DNA of 64,000 nucleotides from Bradyrhizobium sp. CB3481 (GTDB lineage: Bacteria > Pseudomonadota > Alphaproteobacteria > Rhizobiales > Xanthobacteraceae). Shown here in pieces: positions 44,952 through 53,742 of this stretch (its first letter is position 1; each line of letters opens with the position of its first letter). Below the pieces are notes generated by a model. It was not told the origin of the DNA. It searched no databases and saw only the letters and a list, made by a program, of their open reading frames with translations. The stretch spans positions 930,001 to 994,000 of the forward strand of contig NZ_CP121647.1 of the NCBI RefSeq assembly GCF_029714305.1, given 5' to 3'. The translations under genes and the position numbers were made by a program.

Positions 44952-45184
44952 GGTGTCTCCTCAAATTTTCATGTCGCGTGAAGCGGCTCGTCCGCCGAAG
45001 CCCGGCGAAGGCGGAAAGCAATCCACGCCACCTCGTATTTTTACGGTTCGGCGCAGAAATTACGGGCTCAAGGCGGCATAGTCACGCCTTCGTGTTATGC
45101 GTATTTCCGGGTGTGGGTTACCCGCGGAACAGGTGCCTCATTGCCGCCGTTGTGCTAGGCTGACTTGTCGGCAACCCGGAGAGA

Positions 45185-47818
45185 TTGTTGAACGGCGTTT
45201 TCCCTGACCCCGCTAATAACCCCGCGCGCGAGCCGGATAGCGCTGCGCGGCTGCAGCTGACGCAGGCCCTGCAACGGGCTCAGTATGCGATCGCGTGGGA
45301 ACGCGCCTGGCCGGGGTTTGCCCGGCTTTTGAGCGTCATCGGATTGTTTCTGGTGGTGTCGTGGGCTGGCCTGTGGCTGGCGCTGCCGTTCGTTGCGCGC
45401 GCCATCGGCATCGCTCTGTTCGTCGTGCTGGCGCTCGCGGCCGCGCTGCCCCTGCTGCGGTTTCGCTGGCCGACCCGTGAAGAGAGTTTGAGCCGGCTCG
45501 ATCGCGGCACCGGCATCCGCCATCGCCCGGCCACCGCGCTCACCGATACGCTGCAATCCAAGGACCCGATCGCGCAGGCTTTGTGGCGCGAGCAGCGCGA
45601 GCGCACGCTGGCCTCGATCAAGCGCATCCGCGCTGGCCTGCCGTCGCCACGGCTCGCGATCCACGATCCCCGGGCGCTGCGTGCGCTGGTTGTGGTGATG
45701 CTGGTGGCCGCCTATGTCGCCGCTGGCGACGAGCGCGCGCTGCGTATTGCTGCGGCGTTCGACTGGAACGGCGTGCTGGCGCCTGCCAACGTCCGGGTCG
45801 ATGCCTGGGTGACGCCGCCGAACTACACCGGCAAGCCGCCGATCATTCTGTCCGCTGCCAACAAGGACGCGGCCTCGCCCGAGAGCGGGCCGCTGTCGGT
45901 TCCCTCGGGCAGCACGCTCCTGGTGCGTTCCAGCGGCGGCACCATCGACGTCGTGGTCGGCGGCGGGGTAACCGAGATCGCGCCGAGCGAACAGGCGCCG
46001 AAGGGCACCAACGAACGGCATTTCAAGATCGCATCCGACGGCACCGCGCATGTCCGTGCGCCCTCCGGCCAGCCGCTGTGGCGTTTCGCCGCGACGGCCG
46101 ACCGGGCGCCGACCATCTCGCTGGCCAAGGATCCGGAACGGCAGGCCCGCGGCTCGCTGCAGATGTCCTACAAGCTCGAGGACGATTACGGCGTCACCGA
46201 AGCCCGCGCGCAATTTGCCGCCCGCGCGCCGGATGCGGCGAAGGAAGGCAATAAGGACAGTAACAAGGAAGCCAGCAAGGACGGCGACAAGGCTGGGCCG
46301 CGGCCGCTGTTCGAGCCGCCGCAGTTTCCGCTGGTGCTGCCCAATGCGCGCACCCGCAACGGTGTCGGGCAGACGGTGAAGGACCTCAGCGAGGACCCCT
46401 ATGCCGGCGCCGACGTCACGCTGACGCTGACGGCCAAGGACGAGGCCGGCAATGAGGGCAAGAGCGAGCCGCACAACATGCGGCTGCCGGAGCGGCTGTT
46501 CACCAAGCCGCTCGCCCGCGCGCTAATCGAGCAGCGCCGTATCCTGGCGCTCGACGCCAACCAGAATTCGCAGGTCTATACCGCGCTCGATGCGCTGATG
46601 ATCGCGCCTGAGCTGTTCACGCCGGAGGCCGGCCACTATCTCGGTCTCTACAGCGTGGCGCGGCAGCTCGAAGCGGCGCGCACCGACGATGCGCTGCGCG
46701 AAGTCGTCGCCAGCCTGTGGGCACTCGCCGTCACCATCGAGGACGGCAATATCACCGATGTCGACAAGGCCCTGCGCGCGGCGCAGGAGGCGCTCAAGCA
46801 GGCGCTGGAGCGCGGCGCCAGCGATGAGGAGATCAAGAAGCTCACCGACAATCTGCGCGCCGCGCTGGATAATTTCCTGCGTCAGCTCGCCGAGCAGTTC
46901 CGCAACAATCCCCAGCAACGGGATCGCCCGCTCGATCCCAACACCAAGATGCTGAGCCAGCAGGATCTCAAGAGCATGCTCGACCGGCTGGAGCGGATGT
47001 CGCGCTCCGGCGACAAGGAGGCTGCCAGGCAGCTTCTGGAACAGTTGCAGCAGATGCTGGAAAACCTGCAGATGGCGCAGCCCGGCCAGGGCGACTCCGA
47101 GATGGAGCAGGCGCTCAACGAGCTCGGCGACATGATCCGCAAGCAGCAGCAGCTCCGCGACAAGACCTACAAGCAGGGTCAGGACCAGCGCCGCGACCGC
47201 TCGCGCGGCAAGCAGGGCGACCAGAGCATGGGCGACCTGCAGCAGGACCAGCAAGGCCTGCGCGACCGGCTGAAGAAATTGCAGGAAGAGCTCGCCAAGC
47301 GCGGCATGGGCCCGGGACAGCGCGGCCAGCAGGGCCAGCGCGGCGACCAGCAAGGACAACAAGGCCAACAAGGTCAGGGCCAGCAGGGCCAGGGCGGCGA
47401 TCAGGGTGACGGCGAGGATGGGCTCGATCAGGCCGATTCGGCGATGGGCGACGCCACCGGCCGCCTCGGCGAAGGCAATGCCGATGGTGCCGTCGATTCG
47501 CAGGGGCGGGCGCTGGAGGCGCTGCGCAAGGGCGCCCAGAGTCTTGCCGAAGCGATGCAGCAGGGCGACGGCGACCAGCCGGGTGACGGCCCCGGCAATC
47601 CCCGGGGCCGCCAGCAGGGCGCGGCCAACTCGACCGATCCGCTCGGACGGCCGATGCGCCACAACGAGTTCACTGACGATTATACGGTGAAGATCCCCGG
47701 CGAGATCGACGTGCAGCGCGTGCGTCGCATCCTCGAAGAACTGCGCCGCCGCCTCGCCGATCCGTCCCGCCCGCAGATCGAACTCGATTACATCGAGCGG
47801 CTGTTGAAGGATTATTGA
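45185..47818 (+). CDS. TIGR02302/DUF4175 membrane protein
   Basis: 877 residues. Two N-terminal membrane helices (about 45-95) and a third near residue 170 precede a large soluble domain with a Gly/Pro-rich Ig-like segment (WVTPPNYTGKPPIILSA). A long helical stretch (about 480-660) and an extreme Gln/Gly-rich region (about 680-760, GQQGQRGDQQGQQGQQGQGQ) follow. The C-terminus LLRRLADPSRPQIELDYIER-like helix closes the protein. This matches the alphaproteobacterial DUF4175/TIGR02302 family of unknown role. The start is one of two successive TTG codons (45185 or 45188) after GGAGAG. Confidence 0.85.
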   Translation: MLNGVFPDPANNPAREPDSAARLQLTQALQRAQYAIAWERAWPGFARLLSVIGLFLVVSWAGLWLALPFVARAIGIALFVVLALAAALPLLRFRWPTREESLSRLDRGTGIRHRPATALTDTLQSKDPIAQALWREQRERTLASIKRIRAGLPSPRLAIHDPRALRALVVVMLVAAYVAAGDERALRIAAAFDWNGVLAPANVRVDAWVTPPNYTGKPPIILSAANKDAASPESGPLSVPSGSTLLVRSSGGTIDVVVGGGVTEIAPSEQAPKGTNERHFKIASDGTAHVRAPSGQPLWRFAATADRAPTISLAKDPERQARGSLQMSYKLEDDYGVTEARAQFAARAPDAAKEGNKDSNKEASKDGDKAGPRPLFEPPQFPLVLPNARTRNGVGQTVKDLSEDPYAGADVTLTLTAKDEAGNEGKSEPHNMRLPERLFTKPLARALIEQRRILALDANQNSQVYTALDALMIAPELFTPEAGHYLGLYSVARQLEAARTDDALREVVASLWALAVTIEDGNITDVDKALRAAQEALKQALERGASDEEIKKLTDNLRAALDNFLRQLAEQFRNNPQQRDRPLDPNTKMLSQQDLKSMLDRLERMSRSGDKEAARQLLEQLQQMLENLQMAQPGQGDSEMEQALNELGDMIRKQQQLRDKTYKQGQDQRRDRSRGKQGDQSMGDLQQDQQGLRDRLKKLQEELAKRGMGPGQRGQQGQRGDQQGQQGQQGQGQQGQGGDQGDGEDGLDQADSAMGDATGRLGEGNADGAVDSQGRALEALRKGAQSLAEAMQQGDGDQPGDGPGNPRGRQQGAANSTDPLGRPMRHNEFTDDYTVKIPGEIDVQRVRRILEELRRRLADPSRPQIELDYIERLLKDY

Positions 47819-47831
47819 TTTCGCTCGATGC

Positions 47832-47919
47832 CGTAGGGTGGGCAAAGCGCAGCGTGCCCACCATTCAAGCCAACACGTGCGGAAAGATGGTGGGCACGCT
47901 TCGCGCTGCCCACCCTACG
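47832..47919. repeat. Palindromic intergenic repeat, CGTAGGRTGGGCAAA family (copy 2)
   Basis: CGTAGGGTGGGCAAAGCGCA and CGCGCTGCCCACCCTACG are inverted ends, with inner GTGCCCACCAT/ATGGTGGGCAC. Matches copy 1 at 1223-1318. Confidence 0.85.
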
Positions 47920-47937
47920 CCTCCTCATCGCTCAACT

Positions 47938-48047
47938 GTCGTCACCCGCGAAGGCGCGAAGGTGGGTGACCCAGTATTCCAGAGACGTCAGTAGTTGAAT
48001 CGAGAAGCCGCGGCGTACTGGGTCCCCCGCTTTCGCGGAGGACGACA
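47938..48047. repeat. Intergenic repeat, GACCCAGTATTCCAGAG variant
   Basis: GTCGTCACCCGCGAAGGCG, GGGTGACCCAGTATTCCAGAG, GAGAAGCCGCGGCGTACTGG and the end CCCCGCTTTCGCGGAGGACGAC. It shares its 3' half with the repeats at 1863 and 55706. Confidence 0.8.
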
Positions 48048-48062
48048 ACGGTGAATGTGGTT

Positions 48063-48440
48063 TCAACCGTTCTTCCTCGCCGCCAGCGCATCCGCCACCG
48101 CGGTGCGGATGTCGTGCACCGAAAACGGCTTCGTCACCACGTCGTGCACGATGGCGTTGAGGCCGGAGGCGCGTTCGCGCTGATCGGCAAAGCCGGTCAT
48201 CAAGAGAATCTTCAGGTCAGGAAAATCGCGCGCCGCCGTCAGCGCCAGTGCGATGCCGTCCATGACAGGCATCTGGATGTCGGTCAGCAGCAGGTCGAAC
48301 GCGCCCTGTTCGCGGGTCAGGATATCGAGCGCTTCGGCGCCGTCCTCGGCGGTGAGGATCTCGTGGCCGTCCATCGCGATGGCGCGTGCGACCAGCGTGC
48401 GCATGGAATCTTCGTCGTCGGCGATCAGCACGCGTGGCAT
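48063..48440 (-). CDS. Single-domain response regulator, CpdR-like
   Basis: 125 residues, a receiver domain with no output: acidic pair Asp8-Asp9, phosphoacceptor Asp54 (LLLTDIQMPVMDGI) and Lys104 (VVTKPFSVHD). The length and the opening MPRVLIADDEDSMRTLVARA resemble CpdR, which controls ClpXP proteolysis and the cell cycle in alphaproteobacteria by phosphorelay from CckA/ChpT. The assignment to CpdR is tentative, as other stand-alone receivers look similar. It is 42 bp downstream of the zinc-ribbon membrane protein, on the same strand. Confidence 0.8.
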   Translation of the reverse strand: MPRVLIADDEDSMRTLVARAIAMDGHEILTAEDGAEALDILTREQGAFDLLLTDIQMPVMDGIALALTAARDFPDLKILLMTGFADQRERASGLNAIVHDVVTKPFSVHDIRTAVADALAARKNG

Positions 48441-48482
48441 GAAGTCGTGTCTCTTGAGCCTTGGTAGGACAAGGCGGCCCGT

Positions 48483-49367
48483 TCAGGCGTGGCCGGCCAG
48501 GTCCCGCTTGTGGAAAAAGCGTACGTCGATATTGCGGCCTTCGGGCGGCGGCGAGGCCAGGCGCGACTTGAAATAGGCGCGCTCGCCGGGCTTGAGCACC
48601 GGCTGCTCGAGCACCGCATTCCAGGCGTAGATCTCCGCGCCCTGCGCGTCGCGAACGGAGAAGCGCAGGCGCGGCAGTTCGACCGCTTTCATGGTTTCGC
48701 CGATGATCACGCCCTCGATGACCAGCACCGGCTTGCCGTCGACGGTCTCGTTGGTGATCTTGATGTCCTTGAACGCCAGTCCGCGCAGGTTCACTTCCAG
48801 CCCGACCAGCTTGTAGAAGGTCGCGGTCTGCGGTAGCAGCCGCACGACGTCGGCCCGCCAGATCGTCAGCGCCAGAATCAGCGCGCCCATGGCGGCGCAG
48901 GCGGTCGGCAGGCCAATGGACGGCATAAAGGGAATGCGGGGCAGGGAAGGCAGCCGGAACAGGCGGGCCAGCCGCTGGCGGTGTGTGGTGACCGGCATTT
49001 CCTCATGATCTTCTGCCGCCTGTCGGGCGGCCGACGGCCAGTCGCTGTCGCCGCCAGTCTGCGAAGCCTCGCCCTCGGCCGGCCAGCCGGCCGAAATCGA
49101 GGGGCTGTCGACCACGGGGGTATCCTGCTCCGCTTCGGCGCGCGCCATTGCCTCCCATTCGGCGGCGGCATCATCGGCGGCCGGCGGGCTCGATGGCGCC
49201 TGATTTGGCATGGCTGCCGGCGCGGCGGCGGCCAGTTCGATCGCGTCCTCGGGCCGGGCCAGCCAGGTTTCCTTGCAGCGGGAGCAGCGGACGGTGCGTC
49301 CGGTGGTGCCCAAGGTACCCGGATTGATGGCGTAAGATGTTGTACAATGGGGGCAAATGATATGCAT
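48483..49367 (-). CDS. MJ0042-type zinc-ribbon membrane protein
   Basis: 294 residues. The N-terminal zinc ribbon is IICPHCTTSYAI...RTVRCSRCKETW (Cys5, Cys8, Cys28, Cys31). A Pro/Ala-rich acidic linker, one membrane helix (about 155-175, ACAAMGALILALTIWRADVV) and a C-terminal domain similar to DUF3426 follow. The pattern is widespread in rhizobia next to ftsE; function is unknown. It is divergent from ftsE with a 199-bp gap, and shares the strand with the CpdR-like receiver downstream. Confidence 0.82.
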   Translation of the reverse strand: MHIICPHCTTSYAINPGTLGTTGRTVRCSRCKETWLARPEDAIELAAAAPAAMPNQAPSSPPAADDAAAEWEAMARAEAEQDTPVVDSPSISAGWPAEGEASQTGGDSDWPSAARQAAEDHEEMPVTTHRQRLARLFRLPSLPRIPFMPSIGLPTACAAMGALILALTIWRADVVRLLPQTATFYKLVGLEVNLRGLAFKDIKITNETVDGKPVLVIEGVIIGETMKAVELPRLRFSVRDAQGAEIYAWNAVLEQPVLKPGERAYFKSRLASPPPEGRNIDVRFFHKRDLAGHA

Positions 49368-49566
49368 GGAGCCCAGCTCACCAGTGTCGTCGTCCGGATG
49401 CTACATAGCGACCGTTAACGAATCGGAAACCATAACGGTCGCACAACCGTTTTGTCCGGTTAGTACCCAAACCAACGGGGCCGGCGTCCCGGGTTCGGGC
49501 TCGTCCCCCGGTTCAGGTTCAAGGCCGGGATTTCGGGTCGCGGCTCATGTCGAGCGGAGCTGAGCT

Positions 49567-50226
49567 TTGGTTCGGTTCGAAAATGTCGGTTTGCGGTACG
49601 GGCTCGGCCCGGAGATTCTGCGCGACCTCTCCTTCATGATTCCGGCCCATTCGTTCCAATTCCTCACCGGACCCTCGGGCGCGGGCAAGACCTCGCTGCT
49701 GCGGCTGTTGTTCCTGTCGCTGCGGCCGACCCGCGGTCTCGTCAATATTTTCGGCCAGGATGTCTCGTTGGCCGGCAAGGACCAGATCGCCGACATGCGC
49801 CAGAAGATCGGCATCGTGCTGCAGGATTTCCGCCTGCTCGATCACATGACCACCTACGAGAACGTGGCGCTGCCGTTCCGCGTGATGGGCCGCGAGGAAT
49901 CCAGCTATCGCCGCGAGGTGATCGACCTCCTGAAATGGGTGGGGCTCGGCGAGCGCATGGATGCGCTGCCGCCGATCCTGTCGGGCGGTGAGAAGCAGCG
50001 AGCGGCCATCGCGCGCGCGGTGATCTCGCGGCCGCAATTGCTGCTGGCGGACGAGCCGACCGGCAGCGTCGATCCGACGCTCGGCCGGCGCCTGCTGCGG
50101 CTGTTCATCGAACTGAACCGGCTCGGCACCGCCGTGATCATCGCAACCCATGACATCACGCTGATGGACCAGTATGAGGCACGGCGGATGGTGCTGCACC
50201 AGGGACGGTTGCATATCTATGAGTAG
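49567..50226 (+). CDS. ftsE: Cell division ATP-binding protein FtsE
   Basis: 219 residues, the normal length. Walker A GPSGAGKTS (35-43), ABC signature LSGGEKQRAAIARA, Walker B LLLADEPTGSVD, switch His in IATHD. With FtsX it forms an ABC-type complex at the divisome that controls periplasmic peptidoglycan hydrolases. The start is a TTG at 49567 (LVRFENVG) with GGAG about seven bases upstream; there is no ATG or GTG in a suitable place. It overlaps ftsX by eight bases. Confidence 0.94.
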   Translation: MVRFENVGLRYGLGPEILRDLSFMIPAHSFQFLTGPSGAGKTSLLRLLFLSLRPTRGLVNIFGQDVSLAGKDQIADMRQKIGIVLQDFRLLDHMTTYENVALPFRVMGREESSYRREVIDLLKWVGLGERMDALPPILSGGEKQRAAIARAVISRPQLLLADEPTGSVDPTLGRRLLRLFIELNRLGTAVIIATHDITLMDQYEARRMVLHQGRLHIYE

Positions 50227-51190
50227 GGTCGGTGACGAGCATGGGCCGCTGGTGGACCTCGGCACCGAACGCCCGCAGGTGCCGGCCCGCGCGCGCAACA
50301 TGTCGCCGATCGTGCCGCGGGCCTCGATCTCCGGCCGCGCGCTGGTCGCCGTCGTGGCCATCATGACGTTCCTCGCCTCGATCACCACGGGCACGGTGTT
50401 CCTGGTCAGCGCCTCGGCGGCCGAATGGCAGTCGGAAGTCGCGAGCGAAATCACCGTCCAGGTGCGCCCCGCGGCCGGGCGAGATCTCGAGCGCGACGTG
50501 ACCGCGGCGGCAGAGGCGATGCGGACCCAGCCCGGCATTGTTCAGGTCAAGCCGTTCAGCAAGGATGATTCGGCGAAACTCCTGGAGCCGTGGCTCGGCA
50601 GCGGGCTGTCGATCGAGCAGCTGCCGGTACCGCGCGTCGTCGTCGCGCGGGTCCAGCCTGGCACGACGCTGGATCTGGCTGCCCTGCGCCGCGCCGTCAC
50701 GCAGGCGGCGCCGTCGGCGAGCGTCGACGACCATCGCGCCTGGATTGAGCGCATGCGCTCGATGACCGGGGCGACCGTGTTCGCCGGCATCGGCATCCTC
50801 GTGCTGGTGATCGCGGCGACCATCATTTCGGTGTCATTTGCGACCCGCGGCGCGATGGCGGCGAACCGCCCGATCGTCGAGGTCCTGCACTTCGTCGGCG
50901 CCGGCGACCGCTATATCGCCAACCATTTCCTGCGGCATTTCCTCCGGCTCGGCCTCGAGGGCGGGGTGATCGGCGGCGGCGCCGCGATGCTGGGATTCGG
51001 CTTCTCCGAATCGATCGCCGGCTGGTTTTCGGGCACCCCGGTCGGCGATCAGTTCGCCGCGCTGCTCGGCACGTTTTCGCTGCCGCCCTCGGGCTATCTG
51101 GCGCTCGCGGTGCAGGCGGTGGCGATTGCGGCCATTACCGCCTGGGCCTCGCGGCGCACGCTGTTCGCCACGCTGGATGACATCGATTGA
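50219..51190 (+). CDS. ftsX: Cell division protein FtsX
   Basis: 323 residues: a cytoplasmic N-terminal tail, membrane helix 1 (about 40-65, ALVAVVAIMTFLASITTGTV), a periplasmic loop of about 110 residues (SEITVQVRPAAGRDLERDV), then three more helices at about 195, 255 and 300. This is the FtsX topology. The ATG at 50219 overlaps the end of ftsE, so the two are coupled. Its periplasmic loop is the expected site for binding a peptidoglycan hydrolase activator. Confidence 0.92.
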   Translation: MSRVGDEHGPLVDLGTERPQVPARARNMSPIVPRASISGRALVAVVAIMTFLASITTGTVFLVSASAAEWQSEVASEITVQVRPAAGRDLERDVTAAAEAMRTQPGIVQVKPFSKDDSAKLLEPWLGSGLSIEQLPVPRVVVARVQPGTTLDLAALRRAVTQAAPSASVDDHRAWIERMRSMTGATVFAGIGILVLVIAATIISVSFATRGAMAANRPIVEVLHFVGAGDRYIANHFLRHFLRLGLEGGVIGGGAAMLGFGFSESIAGWFSGTPVGDQFAALLGTFSLPPSGYLALAVQAVAIAAITAWASRRTLFATLDDID

Positions 51191-51287
51191 CGGTGGCGGC
51201 GTGTTGCCGTGAAGCAAGTCACGGACCAGGACTCCACTTCGCGTCAAAACGTTCTAGAATTGTACAGGAAACGGACAGCCGGATCAG

Positions 51288-52001
51288 ATGGACTTGCAGG
51301 ACGACGATAGCACGCCGAGAACGCGGGCCAGGCCGCCGCGCGGATGGCTGCGCGCGACCATCGTCGGCGGCATGGCAGTCCTGTTCGTCGGCGCGGCGGT
51401 CGGCTTCATCGCGTTTCTCTCGCAACTACGCGGCGTCGAGATCAAGCCGGCGCGCAACGCCGACGGCATCGTGGTGTTCACCGGCGGCTCGTCGCGGGTG
51501 TCGGATGCGATGGAATTGCTGGCCGCCGGCTACGGCAAGCGGCTGTTGATCTCGGGCGTGCATCCGACCAACGCGGTCAGCGACATCTCGCGCTCGCTGC
51601 CGGACAACCATGCGCTGCTGCGCTGTTGCGTCGATCTCGACCGTTCCGCCGCCAACACGCGCGGCAATGCTGCGGAGACCCGGCGCTGGGCCCGCGAGCG
51701 CGGCTTCACGTCGCTGATCGTGGTGACGTCGAACTACCACATGCCGCGCGCCATCCTGGAATTGTCGCATGCGATGCCTGACGTGACGCTGATTCCGTTC
51801 GCCGTGATCGGCGACCGCTGGCGCGACGAGCCGTGGTGGACCAGCGGCGCGACGCTGCGCCTTCTGTTGTCGGAATACGCGAAATATGTCGCCGCCGAAG
51901 TGCGCGTGCGGCTGGCCGATGTCGGCATCGAGGTGATGCCGGAAGCCTCCGACCAGCCTGTTCAGGCGCCGCGCCGTCCGGCGACCGCGCAGGCTAATTA
52001 G
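51288..52001 (+). CDS. YdcF/DUF218 family protein
   Basis: 237 residues. One N-terminal membrane helix (ATIVGGMAVLFVGAAVGFIA) and a DUF218 domain: NADGIVVFTGGSSRVSDAME, RLLISGVHP, DRSAANTRGNAAETRRWARE, and SLIVVTSNYHMPRAILE. The family includes ElyC/SanA, involved in envelope carbon-lipid and peptidoglycan maintenance. It follows ftsX by 97 bases on the same strand. At the 3' end, where I recall plsC in related genomes, this genome instead changes to a lower-GC patch. Confidence 0.88.
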   Translation: MDLQDDDSTPRTRARPPRGWLRATIVGGMAVLFVGAAVGFIAFLSQLRGVEIKPARNADGIVVFTGGSSRVSDAMELLAAGYGKRLLISGVHPTNAVSDISRSLPDNHALLRCCVDLDRSAANTRGNAAETRRWARERGFTSLIVVTSNYHMPRAILELSHAMPDVTLIPFAVIGDRWRDEPWWTSGATLRLLLSEYAKYVAAEVRVRLADVGIEVMPEASDQPVQAPRRPATAQAN

Positions 52002-52049
52002 GGCGCGTACATCAACAGCGAAAGGTGCGTCCGGCTTTATTTCGGCTTC

Positions 52050-52064
52050 GTCCGCAAAGCGGAC
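52050..52064. other. Small hairpin after ydcF
   Basis: GTCCGC-AAA-GCGGAC perfect stem with a three-base loop, no T tract. It lies at the left edge of the lower-GC patch. A terminator or repeat edge; function uncertain. Confidence 0.35.
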
Positions 52065-52103
52065 ATCAGTCAAAGGCGTCGGGCCAAAGGTGGAATCGGC
52101 TTC

Positions 52104-52853
52104 TCAACGCGTCTGGCTTCCAAATATCCTGCCGAGGACATCGTTGGCGTGACATTCGAAACACCGGCCATGGCTGAGCACAATGTGCTCCGGTTGCCAA
52201 GAATGGATCTTTGCGAATGCTGCTTTAGCCCTTCGCGGCTGCAGCAATAGCGCCAGCCGCATGCCAAAGAATATTTGCCCATAGGGATGGTACATCCCGC
52301 TTAGCTTTGTCGCCGTTCGGCACGGCTCCGGCATCTTATCGAGCTCGATGTTGATAATCGTGTCCGTGAGGACCAGCGTCTTCGATTTCTTGTGAAAGAA
52401 AATGAACTCTTTGAAGTACCCACCGGGAAATAGCGTTTGGTCGATGTCTTGCCGCCATTCTTCTGGCGGAACGAAGCCGAGGTCTCGCGCAAACGATACA
52501 TCGACGCGCCGAGCGCGCGCTCTTTGCCGCACACGCGGTGAAGCCCATGTAATCGCGTGGGGAAAGGCTCTCGACCACTCCCCGATATGGGCATAATGAA
52601 ACTGGTTAGGTGAAACCAGATGTCGGATTGCTCCAATCCGCTGCAGCTCACTCGCTAGCGACTGATCAAATTTGATCGGCGAGTGCAGGAATAGATCACC
52701 ATTCGAAAGACGCACGACCGTCATCCGTGTAGTGAACGGCAGTGGCAACCTGACGCCTCCCGCAGTCAAGTACTCGAGTGGCCCATCGACTATGCCGATG
52801 TCCGGCCCCATCGGCTTGAGTACGTTGATTGGCTCGTAGAGCGAGGCTCGCAA
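52104..52853 (-). CDS. DUF4336 domain protein (metallo-beta-lactamase-like)
   Basis: 249 residues. The start YEPINVLKPMGPDIGIVDGP and the body (TRMTVVRLSNGDLFLHSPIK, HLVSPNQFHYAHIGEWSRAF, TLVLTDTIINIE, HIVLSHGRCFE) match DUF4336, a distant metallo-beta-lactamase-like fold. The His/Asp set is reduced: HYAHIGEW and LSHGRC remain. Enzymatic role is unknown. Base use is less GC-rich than the flanking core genes. It could form one transcription unit with two small genes upstream on the same strand, but a hairpin at 53060 lies between. Confidence 0.75.
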   Translation of the reverse strand: MRASLYEPINVLKPMGPDIGIVDGPLEYLTAGGVRLPLPFTTRMTVVRLSNGDLFLHSPIKFDQSLASELQRIGAIRHLVSPNQFHYAHIGEWSRAFPHAITWASPRVRQRARARRVDVSFARDLGFVPPEEWRQDIDQTLFPGGYFKEFIFFHKKSKTLVLTDTIINIELDKMPEPCRTATKLSGMYHPYGQIFFGMRLALLLQPRRAKAAFAKIHSWQPEHIVLSHGRCFECHANDVLGRIFGSQTR

Positions 52854-53059
52854 GGATCACATTCTCGATAGCTTGTTGCAGAAGTATCGCTGATCGCAAG
52901 AACTCTGCAACGGGTTAAAGGCGGTCCCCATGGTAGGACAAGCGCTGCGTCGGGAAGCCATCTGATCGCGCCATGACGCAGTGCGCATCACCCGGTCGAT
53001 CCCATCGTTCGATGAGCAGTTCGTTTGCGCGGCTGTCGATAGTGGGCGCAAGAGCAAGG

Positions 53060-53090
53060 GAGGCTGCCATGTAAGGCAGCCTCTTTCTAG
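53060..53090. terminator. Hairpin between small gene and DUF4336 gene
   Basis: Perfect 9-bp stem GAGGCTGCC/GGCAGCCTC with loop ATGTAA; a TTTCT tract follows on the plus strand. It lies 42 bases past the stop of the 78-aa minus-strand gene and could end its transcript. Confidence 0.65.
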
Positions 53091-53124
53091 CTTGATGATA
53101 TTTCCGCACTCCGTCGCGAGCCCG

Positions 53125-53361
53125 TCATGGGGACACATCCCAACGTGGAGATGAGGCAAGGCTCACGCCGATCTCGGCGTCGCGTGTGGGCTTCCGATCA
53201 GTCTCGAACAACCATTGTGAGGCCTCGATATTCGTGGCGCAGCGTTCGAGCCAGCGAGCCACGAGAAAATCAACCCGTGTGGCAAATCGCACTCGGACTG
53301 CTTTCAGCCTCGCATGCAGGCTGTGATCGAATGGTTTCTTGACATCATTGCGGGCGCTCAT
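53125..53361 (-). CDS. Small hypothetical protein (78 aa)
   Basis: 78 residues, rich in Arg (about 15%), with no signal or membrane segment: SLHARLKAVRVRFATRVDFL and VARWLERCATNIEASQWLFE look like two amphipathic helices. GGAGG lies six bases before the ATG at 53361, a strong argument that it is translated. No family is recognised. It is probably expressed from the FNR/FixK-box promoter 390 bases upstream, after the 48-aa gene. Confidence 0.5.
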   Translation of the reverse strand: MSARNDVKKPFDHSLHARLKAVRVRFATRVDFLVARWLERCATNIEASQWLFETDRKPTRDAEIGVSLASSPRWDVSP

Positions 53362-53407
53362 CTTGCCCTCCTGCCGGTCCGGCGGAGGGGAGACCCTGCG
53401 CCGGGAG

Positions 53408-53554
53408 TTATGCGCTTGCTTTGCGGATCAGCCCCGCCTGGAGCTGAAAATTCGGACCCTGTGCCACCACAGACATGCACGACCCATCGGCCGGCCAAAT
53501 AAGCGGCCGGACACGGGCGGCAGTTTCCGCGATGTCTGTGCGTGCGTTGCGCAT
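53408..53554 (-). CDS. Small hypothetical protein (48 aa)
   Basis: A 48-residue product starting MRNARTDIAETAARVRPLIW. GAGG lies seven bases before the ATG; a longer frame from 53599 is open but lacks a ribosome site. No family is recognised. It is the first gene behind a candidate FixK/FNR box at 53743 and a hairpin leader. Existence is supported by the ribosome site only. Confidence 0.4.
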   Translation of the reverse strand: MRNARTDIAETAARVRPLIWPADGSCMSVVAQGPNFQLQAGLIRKASA

Positions 53555-53679
53555 TAGGGTCCTCAAGCGTACAGGCATTTCACCCGCGGCGAATGTCATG
53601 ATCTAAACGCAGAGAAAATTCAGCGCGTCAATATCCAGCTTCACAAGGCGCGGGGATTTGTTGAGTGCCAGTAATTTTA

Positions 53680-53705
53680 GAACACGGGCGCGGCCGGCCG
53701 TGTTC
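53680..53705. other. Inverted repeat in leader of the small genes
   Basis: GAACACGG (53680-53687) and CCGTGTTC (53698-53705), perfect 8-bp arms with a GC-rich 10-base spacer. It lies about 40 bases on the minus-strand transcript side of the FixK box, near where a transcript would start, so it may be an RNA stem or a second operator. Confidence 0.45.
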
Positions 53706-53742
53706 GAAAATTTCAGGTAGCAGGGCTGGGTTTTATATCAGC

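Noticed and set aside
45155..46474. Minus-strand open frame of 439 codons inside the TIGR02302 gene
   Set aside because: Arg/Gly/Pro-rich antisense shadow of a well-supported gene with membrane helices and family pattern.
47170..47410. Dense CAGGGCCAG-type repeats considered as a minisatellite or CRISPR-like array
   Set aside because: They are codons for the Gln/Gly-rich region of a real protein, in frame and without spacers.
46523..47845. Leucine-rich minus-strand open frame of 440 codons
   Set aside because: Its leucine repeats are the antisense of the Gln/Gly-rich tract of the TIGR02302 protein, so they are an artefact of that repeat.
52857..53159. Minus-strand frame of 100 codons next to the DUF4336 gene
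   Set aside because: No ribosome site; it runs through a hairpin and overlaps the well-initiated 78-aa gene.
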